Shown in pieces: positions 47,083 through 56,800 of a DNA stretch of 64,000 nt (the stretch's first letter is position 1; each line of letters begins with the position of its first letter). Location of the stretch: assembly GCF_003602275.1 (NCBI RefSeq), contig NZ_QZVT01000007.1, forward strand, positions 62,001 to 126,000, read 5' to 3'. Source of the stretch: Arthrobacter cheniae. Its GTDB lineage: Bacteria > Actinomycetota > Actinomycetes > Actinomycetales > Micrococcaceae. The notes beneath the pieces are model-generated. The model had not been told where the DNA came from and searched no databases. It was given only the letters and a program-made list of their open reading frames with translations. The translations under genes were made by a program, and so were the position numbers.

Positions 47083-48312
47083 ATGCAGGAACTCACCGAA
47101 ATAGGTTTCGACGCCGCGATCGCTGAAGCGCACGAGCTGGGGCGCGCCGCATTTAGGACCAAGTACGGGTTTGATCGCTCAAAGAAGTTCGTCGCGGTCC
47201 CTGGTGGTCGGCACATTGACAGCAAGCCGCTTATCTCCGCAGCGGCGGCCCACTCCGGCTCCTCGGGACCGTTGGAAGCTTCCGACTTTTCTGGAGGTGC
47301 CGCAACCACCCGCATACTCGACCGCTTCGGCGTCCCCTGGATCGATCAAAGCCGTTTAACGTCGATCCTGCCTGTGTCAATTAGTGCCGACGACAGCGTG
47401 ACAAATCAAAGCGTGTGGTGGGTAAACCAAGGAAACAACTTCGAGGCCGCATTTAGCGAAGGGTCTTTGTGGGCATCCTTCCACCGATCGGATGGCCAGC
47501 GCGGGCACCTTGACTGGGTGCCCGCCCTTGAACAGATGAAACTCGGAGACTTCGTTGTCCACTACTCAGCGGGAATGGTTCGCGGGGTCAGCAGGGTGGC
47601 TCTAACCGCCGTTCCGAGTACACGCCCCTTGCACTACGGTCCCCCGTCCCCCTATGACGAAGGAATGCTCGTGCTGGTCGAGCGGGTGCTGGTGGATGTC
47701 GAGCTGCCCCTCGCTGACGTGCAGCCGCTCATCGGCCCGAGAATCGGCCCGATGAACGTGACCGGTACACCCGGACGCAGTTATCTATCCCCTCTACCTG
47801 CTTCAACAGGTCGAGCGATGATCCGATATCTCGCCGGGCGCTCGGAAACGCTGAATTTTTCCTCCGACCTAGATCCATCGCCTGTCAACAGCCAACTGCC
47901 TCCAGGAATCACAGTGACTGATCTCCCATCAACTTCCACAAGAAGAGCCGAGCAGACCTATCTTCGAGCAAATCTCCTTGGGCATTACGGCCCGCAGTGC
48001 GCGATCTGCGGCCGAATACTTCCCAACGAGCTGCTTGTCGCGGCGCATATCAAAGCCCGCTCGTGGTGCTCCGAGGAAGAGCAACTCAACTTTCAGTCGG
48101 TGGCCATGCTCGCGTGTTCGCTGGGATGCGATGCGCTATTTGAGAAGGGGTTTATTGGCGTTGACGGCGTCGGTGAGGTGCACCTCTCGCCGCAGCTGGA
48201 GCTATCACAAGAGGACGCCGTCCGGCGCTTGCAGGGCCGTCGCTGCTTAGCATTCAAGAGCGATAATGTCTCGCACTTCCAGCACCGGTGGGACCTTAGC
48301 TTTCGTAGCTAA
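47083..48312 (+). CDS. McrA-type HNH endonuclease with ScoMcrA-like head (type IV restriction)
   Basis: A 409-residue protein in three parts. Residues 1-90 match the N-terminal head of ScoMcrA-like enzymes (AAFRTKYGFDRSKKF..., DSKPLISAAAAH, DFSGGAATTRILDRFG). Residues 100-200 hold a beta-rich module opening with WWVNQGNNFEAAFSEG, like EVE/PUA-type modified-base readers. At the C-terminus an HNH nuclease shows CAICGRILPNELLVAAHIKARS, then an acid/His region ending ALFEKGFIGVDGVGEV. The architecture predicts cleavage of DNA carrying modified bases or phosphorothioate. Codon use is more AT-rich than the chromosome. It is convergent with the DUF3427 helicase gene (64 bp). Confidence 0.78.
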   Translation: MQELTEIGFDAAIAEAHELGRAAFRTKYGFDRSKKFVAVPGGRHIDSKPLISAAAAHSGSSGPLEASDFSGGAATTRILDRFGVPWIDQSRLTSILPVSISADDSVTNQSVWWVNQGNNFEAAFSEGSLWASFHRSDGQRGHLDWVPALEQMKLGDFVVHYSAGMVRGVSRVALTAVPSTRPLHYGPPSPYDEGMLVLVERVLVDVELPLADVQPLIGPRIGPMNVTGTPGRSYLSPLPASTGRAMIRYLAGRSETLNFSSDLDPSPVNSQLPPGITVTDLPSTSTRRAEQTYLRANLLGHYGPQCAICGRILPNELLVAAHIKARSWCSEEEQLNFQSVAMLACSLGCDALFEKGFIGVDGVGEVHLSPQLELSQEDAVRRLQGRRCLAFKSDNVSHFQHRWDLSFRS

Positions 48313-48376
48313 TCCGAAGCTCCAGTGCCAGCTCCTCCCTGCACGCCGGTTGGCACCTACTGCTAGCGGACGCATC

Positions 48377-51300
48377 CTATTGCGCTACCGCGGCTGCCTC
48401 CATAAAGACGTCGGCCGGCATGGGCCGGTGCAGCTTCCAAGTGATGGCAATCGGCTTCTCCCCCGAATGCTGCACATAGTCCACAGCACCCAGGCAGGTG
48501 TACGGCACAGCAAGCCCGGTCTCATCCTCTGCGGTCGGACGCGTGAAGATCAGCACGTGAGAACCATACCCCTTCCGGTCGAGGTACCGGCGTCCGGTCG
48601 GGCTTGAGGGCGAAGTCACGTTCTGCGATTCCCAGTGGAACAGTTCCGGACTGATTGCGTAGTCCTTGTACATCGTCGACGCTGAATGATTTTTGTCGTC
48701 CTTGTTGAGTGTGACGAAGAAGGCGTCCGTGGAGGTTTGAGGACACCAGGCAACGCCCTCACGGTGCTGCACGTTCTTCCCCGCTTCAAGGGAACCGTAG
48801 CTCAGCGCGGCGAGTATTTCCTCTCGGCGGTAGGTCACATGTGACAGAAGTGGAATGTGCTGCAACCCTAAGCCGAGGCCTTTGCCCGCGTACCGCGACG
48901 TCGCCACCCCAAGCTCAACCAACTGCTGAATCTCGCTGCACACGAAGCGGTATTGGCGAAGGTGGCTGAGACCCACGTCGTACGTGGTGAATCCTCCGCC
49001 GTCGTTCCACAACGTGTAAAACAGCATCCGCGCGAAAGTCTGCTCGCGCAGACCGAGCTCGGCGTAGGGCGGGCACGCCGGATCAACAAGTTTTGTATAG
49101 GCCTCTCCGCGCTCGGGATCATCAACGTGAAGGAAGCGCACCATCCGACCGAGAAGCTTTTGCTCGTCTGGACTGGACAGTTCGAGGATCTGCTGACCCG
49201 TGCCCGCTTCCGCGAGAGAGCCGATCAAGCCGGCCTGGCGTAGGTAGCCGGTCCAGGAGTCCTTTGTGTTCCGATACAGCTGCTTCAGGTCATTGCCGGA
49301 CTTCTCGAGATACGAAGCCAAGTTCGTCTCGCCATAGGAGGCGATGTCCTGAACGAGTTGCGACCGATCGAACCGCAGCTGAGACCTGATGTTGTCGAGA
49401 ACGACCTTCTGAGCAACACGATCGAGGATGATCTGTGATCCCGACGGAAGGTATGGGAACTCGTCCTCCACAGCTTTCTCAAGTTGCTTCCGCCCGTAAC
49501 CGGTGAGGGCTCTGTACCGGAGGTCGAACCGAAACTCACGGCGTTGTTGGCCGATGAAGTCCAACACAGTGAGTACGGCCTTCCCTTCAGTTCTCCTAAG
49601 TCCACGGCCGAGTTGCTGGAGGAAAACTGTCGAGCTCTGGGTGGGACGCAGGAGGAGCACAGTGTCGACCTGCGGTAGATCGAGGCCTTCGTTGAAGAGA
49701 TCGACGGTGAAGAGACAGTTGACAGTTAAGTCTCGCAATTGCGCGAGGGCGAGCGCCCGCGCAGCGTCGTCGGTACCGCCATCGACGGCGAGCGATCGGA
49801 TACCCGCACGGTTGAAAACCTCCGCCATGTAGTGCGCGTGCTGAACGGACACGCAGAACCCGAGGGCGCGCATGTCATCGGTATTGGTGACCTTGTCACG
49901 CAGTTCTCGAATTACCTTCGCTGCGCGGGCGTCGTTACCTGTGTAGAGGCGGTTGAGTTGCGCAACGTCGTAGTTGCCGCGCTTCCATTCCAGCTGGCTG
50001 AGGTCGACGTCGTCTGACACGCCGAAGTAATGAAACGGCACCAGGAGGTCAGCATCCAAAGCATCCCAGAGGCGTAGTTCACTCGCAGTCCGACCATCAA
50101 AAAACTGTTGAGCAACGTCCACGCCGTCACCCCGCTCAGGAGTGGCCGTCAGCCCGAGCAACTGCTGAGGGCGGAGATGGTCGATGAGGCGGCGATAGCT
50201 CGGCGCCATCGCGTGGTGAAACTCGTCAATAACGACGACGTCGAAGGAAGCTGGTTCCAGCGCTTCGACTCCGCGCGAGGCGAGCGATTGCACCGACGCA
50301 AAGACGTGGTTCCACTGCCTTGGCTTGTTGTCTCCAACATAGAGCTCGCCAAACGCGCCGTCCTGCATCACGGTGCGATAGGTACTCAACGCTTGCTTCA
50401 GAATCTCCTGCCGGTGCGCTACAAAAAGCAGCCTGAGACGTCGGCCCGCTGCTTCGCAGAGGCGCTGGTAATCAAGGGCGGCGATGACGGTCTTGCCGGT
50501 GCCGGTTGCCGCGACCATGAGGTTCCGCGTGTGGCCCTTGAGTCGTTCTGATTCGAGATCCTCGAGCATCTCGATCTGGTGCAGGTACGGCTCTACCTCA
50601 AGCCCCGTTTCGGTCTTCGGCGCACCGGTGCGGCGACCACCGTTGCGTTCGAGCGCAGCATCGAGTTTGTCGCCGTCTCGCTCAGGGTCGTAGGACTGAA
50701 AGGCGCGCTGCGCCCAGTAGCTATCGAAGGTCACCTCGAACTTCTTGAGGAGGTCTGGCGTGGCGACGGAGCTGAGCCGCACGTTCCATTCCAACCCGTC
50801 GACCAAAGCTGCCTTGCTCAAATTCGAGCTGCCCACATAGGCCGTATCGAAACCGGTGTTGCGACGGAATAGCCACGCCTTTGCGTGCAACCGCGTTGCC
50901 TGCGATTCATAGCTGATCTTGACCTCGGCGCCGTATCGGTTCACCAACTCGTCAATCGCTCGGCGTTCAGTAGCGCCCATATAGGTGGTCGTTATGACGC
51001 GAAGCTTTACCCCACGCTCGGTCAATCGCTCGAGAGCCGGGTGGAGAAGCCTGAGCCCAGTCCATCGAACAAAGGCACAGAGAAGGTCGACGGTGTTGGC
51101 GGACTCCATCTCAGCGCGCAGCTCCGCCGCGAGGTTTGGCTCATCTCTGCCGTTTGTAAGGAGAGCAGAGACCGACAGTGCTGTCGTGGGCCGCCGTAGG
51201 TCACGCCGCTTTACGGACTCAGGCGTGTGTAGCGACAGGAGCTGCGACGGGCCCTGGTCAATTTCATCGCTGGATGAGAGCACCTCTAGTAGCTGATTGG

Positions 51301-51532
51301 CAAGCGCAAGTCGGGTTTCGGGCTCTGCATTCGACATCGCAGCACTCAACGCCCTGGCCACGAACTGCGATATGGCTACAAGCGCATCGCTTTCGCTAAG
51401 CGGCTTAACTGTTGCTTCGAGTTCAGGCACACCGACTAGGCGGTGTGAGAGCGAGCGAGTAACAAGCGTCTCGTAGAGCCCTTCGGCTAATTCCTGCCGC
51501 GCTACTCCCCCATCGATTTTCTCCACCGTCAC
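48377..51532 (-). CDS. PLD-nuclease / SF2 helicase / DUF3427 protein
   Basis: A 1051-residue defence-type protein. An N-terminal phospholipase-D-like nuclease has H216 and K218 (LHAKAWLF) and SSN at 235-237. A superfamily-2 helicase follows with Walker A ATGTGKT (342-348), DEFH (436-439), TATP and the QQLGRGLRR motif VI. The DUF3427 C-terminal domain runs from about residue 830 to the end. The order PLD-DEAD-DUF3427 is a known family found in defence islands. GTG 51532 has no clear ribosome-binding site, so the start is uncertain. Probably a self-contained DNA-degrading translocase. Confidence 0.88.
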   Translation of the reverse strand: MTVEKIDGGVARQELAEGLYETLVTRSLSHRLVGVPELEATVKPLSESDALVAISQFVARALSAAMSNAEPETRLALANQLLEVLSSSDEIDQGPSQLLSLHTPESVKRRDLRRPTTALSVSALLTNGRDEPNLAAELRAEMESANTVDLLCAFVRWTGLRLLHPALERLTERGVKLRVITTTYMGATERRAIDELVNRYGAEVKISYESQATRLHAKAWLFRRNTGFDTAYVGSSNLSKAALVDGLEWNVRLSSVATPDLLKKFEVTFDSYWAQRAFQSYDPERDGDKLDAALERNGGRRTGAPKTETGLEVEPYLHQIEMLEDLESERLKGHTRNLMVAATGTGKTVIAALDYQRLCEAAGRRLRLLFVAHRQEILKQALSTYRTVMQDGAFGELYVGDNKPRQWNHVFASVQSLASRGVEALEPASFDVVVIDEFHHAMAPSYRRLIDHLRPQQLLGLTATPERGDGVDVAQQFFDGRTASELRLWDALDADLLVPFHYFGVSDDVDLSQLEWKRGNYDVAQLNRLYTGNDARAAKVIRELRDKVTNTDDMRALGFCVSVQHAHYMAEVFNRAGIRSLAVDGGTDDAARALALAQLRDLTVNCLFTVDLFNEGLDLPQVDTVLLLRPTQSSTVFLQQLGRGLRRTEGKAVLTVLDFIGQQRREFRFDLRYRALTGYGRKQLEKAVEDEFPYLPSGSQIILDRVAQKVVLDNIRSQLRFDRSQLVQDIASYGETNLASYLEKSGNDLKQLYRNTKDSWTGYLRQAGLIGSLAEAGTGQQILELSSPDEQKLLGRMVRFLHVDDPERGEAYTKLVDPACPPYAELGLREQTFARMLFYTLWNDGGGFTTYDVGLSHLRQYRFVCSEIQQLVELGVATSRYAGKGLGLGLQHIPLLSHVTYRREEILAALSYGSLEAGKNVQHREGVAWCPQTSTDAFFVTLNKDDKNHSASTMYKDYAISPELFHWESQNVTSPSSPTGRRYLDRKGYGSHVLIFTRPTAEDETGLAVPYTCLGAVDYVQHSGEKPIAITWKLHRPMPADVFMEAAAVAQ

Positions 51533-52054
51533 AGAGTAAGTCGGTGCTGCGACAAATACCGGCAGCTAGCGATGCCGGAGCACACGCGGCGCCCCCACCA
51601 AAAGAATCCGTACCCTTCACGATCCAACGATGTCATAGCCAACCCACCCGAGTAGCTTGGGTCGACGTGACTGACACCCCGCTTCGCGCTGTGACCGGAC
51701 ACCTTTCGCCAGCCGGACGCAGCACCCAAAATCGATTACCTACCCCTGCCAACCCAGCCTCTACCCGCGCGATGGCTTGAGCTGGCACTGCAGTGGCCCG
51801 GAGAGACACCGGCGATCCGCCCTCAGGACGATAAAAGCCTTTCCTGCCGCGCTACGCCGTGTTCCGTCGGAGTCCGAGCTCCCGCCTACTTGACGCTCCT
51901 CGCCTCAACGTTTCATTGATCTCATCAAAGGCCCTATCTTGCTCTGTCGAGAGAAAGCCGGGTGAGACACGATGCTGAGACCACAGTCAGAGGCCATGGC
52001 CCCCGCAGATGCTGACTCGGCGTCGTCCTCGCCGACGCATCCGAACGTCCGAGG
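51533..52054. other. Intergenic region between DUF3427 gene and IS30
   Basis: About 520 bp with no credible gene on either strand. Open frames here lack ribosome-binding sites and look non-coding. It holds the promoter of the leftward helicase gene, which I could not locate exactly. Confidence 0.4.
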
Positions 52055-52088
52055 AAAGGATGGCGGTCTCAACCGGTCAACGCACCAC
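52055..52088 (+). repeat. Left terminal inverted repeat of the IS30 element
   Basis: Begins AAAGGATGGCGGTCTCAACC and continues to ...GCACCAC at 52088. It pairs with the right end at 53287-53320 with two mismatches in 34 bases. Confidence 0.85.
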
Positions 52089-52104
52089 TACCTGGGCAGG
52101 ATGA

Positions 52105-53298
52105 GTGGTGGAGGTGCGTGTGGAGTTCACGACGGAGCAGCAGCAGGCGATTTGGGAGGGGTGGCGGGACGGTGAATCGTTTCGCCAGGTCGGTGACCGG
52201 GTAGGGCAACCGGCGCACGTGGTCCAGTACTTCCTCCGGGGCTATGGCGGCATCAAGCCGAGCCATCCTCGAAGGAACCGCCGGCACCTGACTCATCAAG
52301 AGCGCGAGGAAATCTCTCGCGGTGTTGCAATAGGGTTGTCTATCCGCAGAATCTCCGCGGGCCTGGGAAGGTCTCACTCGAGCATTTCGAGGGAGCTCGC
52401 GCGAAACGGCGGTCGATCCGCCTACCGGGCAACAGCCGCCGAGCAGGCAGCCCGTCTGCGAATGAAGCGACCGAAGCTGAGCCGACTCAAGCAACGACCG
52501 GCGCTGCTGCAGGTCGTGAAGGCGAAGCTCATACTGGGGTGGTCTCCCCAGCAGATCGCCGCGTGGCTGAAGCTGGCCTATACGGGGGACCCAGCCATGC
52601 GCCTGTCCCATGAGGGCATCTACCGGTCGATCTACTACGTCTACCGCCGTGAACTCGACCGGGGCATGTCCCAGCATCTGCGATCCGGGAGCACCATCCG
52701 CCGGCCACGAAAGGCCAAGCAATCATTGGGCCGCGGCCGGTTGAAGAACATGGTGCCCATCACCGCCCGACCGGCATCGATCGAGGACCGTGTCGAGGTC
52801 GGCCACTGGGAAGGTGACCTTGTCATGGGAAAGAGACCCTCCGCGGTGGCGACGCTGGTCGAGCGCAGCACCCGGGCCGTCAAAGTCGTCCATCTCCCCG
52901 ACGGATACAAAGCAGATGCCGTACGCATCGCCCTGACTCAGGCCTTCAAAGCAATTTCAGAGCCGTTGCGCCGGTCGCTGACCTGGGACCGCGGTCGGGA
53001 AATGGCAGAGCACCAGCAGCTCTCCACGGATCTGAGGATGAACGTCTACTTCTGCGCCCCGGGAAGCCCTTGGCAACGAGGGACGAACGAGAACACGAAC
53101 AGGATGCTCCGCCAGTACCTCACCAAAGGCTCCGACCTACGACGATTCACCGCCTAAGACCTCGATGACATCGCGAACCTCATCAACGATCGTCCTCGAC
53201 AGGTCCTGAAATGGGCCAACTCCAACGGCCTCTACCAAGCCCACATCACCACCTCAAACCGGCCCGCGCTACTCTCAGAATCACGGGTGGTGCATTGA
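52105..53298 (+). pseudogene. IS30-family transposase, interrupted by an ochre codon
   Basis: The frame from GTG 52105 carries the IS30 helix-turn-helix region (LTHQEREEISRGVAIGLSIRRISAGL) and the DDE core: HWEGDLVMGK (first Asp), TWDRGREMAEHQQL (second Asp) and SPWQRGTNENTNRMLRQY (Glu). It stops at TAA 53155-53157 directly after SDLRRFTA. The same frame goes on with DLDDIANLINDRPRQVLKW, the usual IS30 ending, to TGA 53296. The family has Gln/Glu at the stop position, so CAA to TAA is the simplest change. The truncated product would keep all three catalytic residues but lose the final helix. Confidence 0.83.
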
Positions 53299-53320
53299 CC
53301 GGTTGAGATCGCCATCCTTT
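53287..53320 (-). repeat. Right terminal inverted repeat of the IS30 element
   Basis: The reverse complement of this stretch matches the left end (52055-52088) with two mismatches in 34 bases, defining the element's right border. Confidence 0.85.
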
Positions 53321-53821
53321 GGTGCGACAGCGTACTGGAGCTCAAGGGTCTCGGATGTCGGTCTTCTAGATCGGAGTCCAGGTCTAGACCCTCTAGACTG
53401 GATAGCTCTCCGCAAGTAGAAGTGAGGCGTGCACTGGGTAGGGCTGTAGCGATAGGCCTCCCGTCGATGACGATGAAGCGCCGGCCGTTGTCAGTGGCGT
53501 TCTCCAACACAGCTGCTGGCTTTCCCGCCATACACGGGATTGATTAGCAGCGTTCCTCTCAAGATTCCTCAGCAGATCACCCCCCCCCCCTACGCCCGAC
53601 CACTCGGGGTATCGGTTGATGCTATGCCCTCTAATTGACCAGAGCATGTACCGACCTATCGACTCGGAGGGCCGTCCAACGCCAACAAGCCTCCTGTCCT
53701 GCCCAACCTCGAAGCGGGACCGTCCGATCGCCACACCGTCGCTGCTCAAGGCATAGCTCCGTGTCGCTGATACGATCACCTTCGAGACTTAGATTTACCG
53801 CCCAGAATTGAAATATCCGGC
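53321..53821. other. Region between IS30 and the NACHT gene, with an 11-C run
   Basis: Five hundred bp without a supported gene. Minus-strand frames around 53393-53779 are broken when followed through the run of eleven C residues (53580-53590) and show no recognised motif. The area may hold decayed coding sequence and the NACHT promoter. The homopolymer is a classical site of slippage and also a common assembly-error site. Confidence 0.45.
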
Positions 53822-56800
53822 GTGAGTCGGCACGGAGAGCAGGCTTGCGTGGGGTACCTCTACGAGAACAGTAACCCGGAACGGTTTCAACACCTTTGCC
53901 AGTCATTGCTCATATCGAGCTTCCCCAAGCTTCAATGTTTCCCAATTGGCCAACCTGACGGTGGCCGTGATGGTTGGGACCCCGAAACAAAGACCGTCCT
54001 ACAAGTCAAGTTCAAGCGAGCCGACGATGAAGACAATGCCGACTGGCTAATCGGCGCTTTAGAGAAAGAACTGCCTAAAGTTCGTCGGCTCGCCGAGCGG
54101 GGCGCTACAAACTACATCATGGCAACCAATGCGCGCGGAACCGCTCACGAGGACGTCGGCCGAATAGATAAAGTTCAACACTGGATCGACGAGAACTTTC
54201 CGATCCCGGGTACATGTTTTTGGCGTGACGAAATTGACCGCAGATTAGATGACGCATCAACTTCCTTAAAACTGAAATATTCAGAATTACTAAGTCTTGA
54301 GGACGGCATCGAGGTGGTGCTGGGCAAGGTTCTAGGTGCAAACAAAGAACGCCAGCAGGATGCGATTCGAGCGTTCATAGCCTCCCAATTCGAGTCGGAC
54401 AAAACCGTCAAGTTTAAACAGGTAAGCCTTTCCAACGATCTCCTTGACCTTTTTATCGACGTTCCTGTGGGCTTTCCAAGAAAGCTGATCGAGCGGTCTA
54501 ACAAAGGCCCTTCCGGAGATGACATACGCGCCCTCTTTGCAGCGCTGACTGAATCAGATCGACAACTGTATATCGATGGTGAAGCAGGGAGTGGAGCCGT
54601 TTTCATCGGATCCGGAAATGGATTGCACCAAGGCACCAATCTCGGCACCGCTGAGTTACTGCTAGGAAACGCTGCTCAAACCCATCTAAAACTGGTAGTA
54701 CTTGAAGGTGCTCCCGGACAGGGCAAATCGACCCTCGCACAATATGTCTGTCAGCTACATCGGGCACGCTACCTTAAGAAAACCGATGTGCTAGAGCGCG
54801 TTTCAGACGTCTACCGCCAAACGGCGTTTAGGATCCCCCTTAAAGTCGACTTAAGAGACTACGCAGCATTCCTGAGCGGAAAATCACCATTTAAGTCCGC
54901 GCCCGCGCCCTCTGAGCCGCGTACTCTCGATGTTTTCCTGGCGCAGCTCATCGGTTATAACTCTGGAGGCATCGCGTTTGATGCTCACGACGTGCTTTCT
55001 CTGCTTAAACACGCTCCGACGCTTCTATTTCTCGATGGCCTTGACGAAGTAGCGGATATCGTCGCCCGGGAAGCGCTCGTTACATCGATTGGTGAGTCGC
55101 TTAGCCGTTGGAGCGAATTTGACGCTGATCTACAAGTGGTCGTCACTAGTCGCCCATCTGTATTCGGGCGGGCCCCCAGCTTTGGCAGATTTGGATTCTC
55201 AACACTGACGCTTCAGAACATCGATTCACATCGAATCAACGATTATGCTGATCGATGGGTAGTGGCACGGGGCCTTGACGCTTCTGAGAAAAAGGACGTT
55301 AAAAAGATCCTTTCTGAGAAGCTCGAGCTTGCACACATACGTGACTTAACACGGAATCCCATGCAACTGACGATCCTCCTTAGCCTAATACATCAATTTG
55401 GCCACTCACTTCCAGACCAGCGTACAGATCTGTATGACCGATATGTCGACCTATTTCTAACCCGTGAAGCCGATAAATCCGTCCGTGTTCGGGAGAACCG
55501 CGCCGTGCTCCTGGGATTTATTCAACACCTTGCATGGGTACTTCAATCGCAGGCCGAGGCTTCCAAATCGGCTGGAAGCATCTCTGAAGATGGCTTACAG
55601 GAAATGGCGCGTGAGTACCTTCGAGCTGGTGGCCACCCGATCGCAATCGCCGACGAACTTTTCGGTGGGGGCCTTGAACGAATCTTCGTACTGGTGGAAC
55701 GCATTGAAGGGCTTTACGAATTCGAGGTTCAGCCGCTTCGGGAATTTTACTGCGCTCAGTACTTATACTCAACCGCACAAGTTGGTACGTACCGGGACAA
55801 GATTTTGCGTGGAGATCGAGCTCAGCGCTTTGAGGCACTGGCAGCGAATCCTCTATGGTTGAATGTCTGCCGCTTTTATGCTGGCTCGTGCGAACGAGGT
55901 GAAACTGGCACTCTCGTCTTCAGCCTCGAGGAAATGATTAAGACGGGCGACCTCGCGGTCGCGAATCACGCAAGACGAGTTGGATTGGCTCTCCTCCAAG
56001 ACTGGGTCTTTAGTAATGTGAAGTATTCACAGGACCAACTTATCAAATCGATTTTTGATGAAAATGGTACGCAGATCCTGCTTACTAGCGAGGGCCGAGT
56101 TGTCGACGAGTTAGTGCTCGATATCGAGTGCGGGCGGAACACACTGCGAGATTGCATATTCACGCAGCTCAAGTCGTGGCCAGTTGACACAAGGACGGCC
56201 GCTCTTTGCAGCGTGATACGCGCAAACGGTGGGGATGAACTTAGTGGCGAGTTCTGCGATTTACTTAATGGAGAATCAGGAAGCCAGCGAACCTACCAGT
56301 TGATCAGAATGTTCCGGGCAGGCGCGAGTGCACCTCTAGCTCCGGACACCATTTGGGAACTAATCACTGAGGATGGGCCCGATCGTGCCCAGTTACTCCT
56401 ACGTATCTCAGAGTTGATTACCTCAGAACCGAGATTAGCTTTAAGGATTCCTGGTGTGGTCAAGGAGTTCGTCCGGGGCGTCCTCAATGGGCTAATTGAA
56501 AGCGTAGGGCGTCGCTATTCCCCCTTGAGCGTATTCGCGGATGTTCTGGGAAATACTCCTAATGTCCACATGAGGCTGAGGCGCCTTGTTCGACCCGGTT
56601 TTCTCAACATGGAAAGCTTGGGAGATTCCAAGCAAGATATCTTACCGTCTGACGTTAAGGCGTTCTTAAGTGGGGTTGTGATGCGTCTCGACAACTCTGA
56701 TAACATGTTCGACCAACGAGAATCTCAGGAGATTTTGAGCTCTATCACCGAAATTTCTCGAGAACACTTCGGGGAAACTTGGGCTGCAGTATCCTTGGCT

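Larger units (their letters stand above)
52055..53320 (+). mobile_element. IS30-family insertion sequence (1266 bp)
   Basis: The element is bounded by 34-bp imperfect inverted repeats (two mismatches) and carries one IS30-type transposase frame. Two G bases flank each end (GG|AAAGG...CCTTT|GG), consistent with the short 2-3 bp target duplication of IS30, but two bases alone do not prove it. The transposase is interrupted by a stop, so the copy is probably immobile unless rescued. It lies between the DUF3427 helicase and the NACHT gene. Confidence 0.85.

Noticed and set aside
53393-53779. Minus-strand frames running through the C11 run
   Set aside because: No RBS, no motif, and the reading frame depends on the homopolymer length; not called as a gene.
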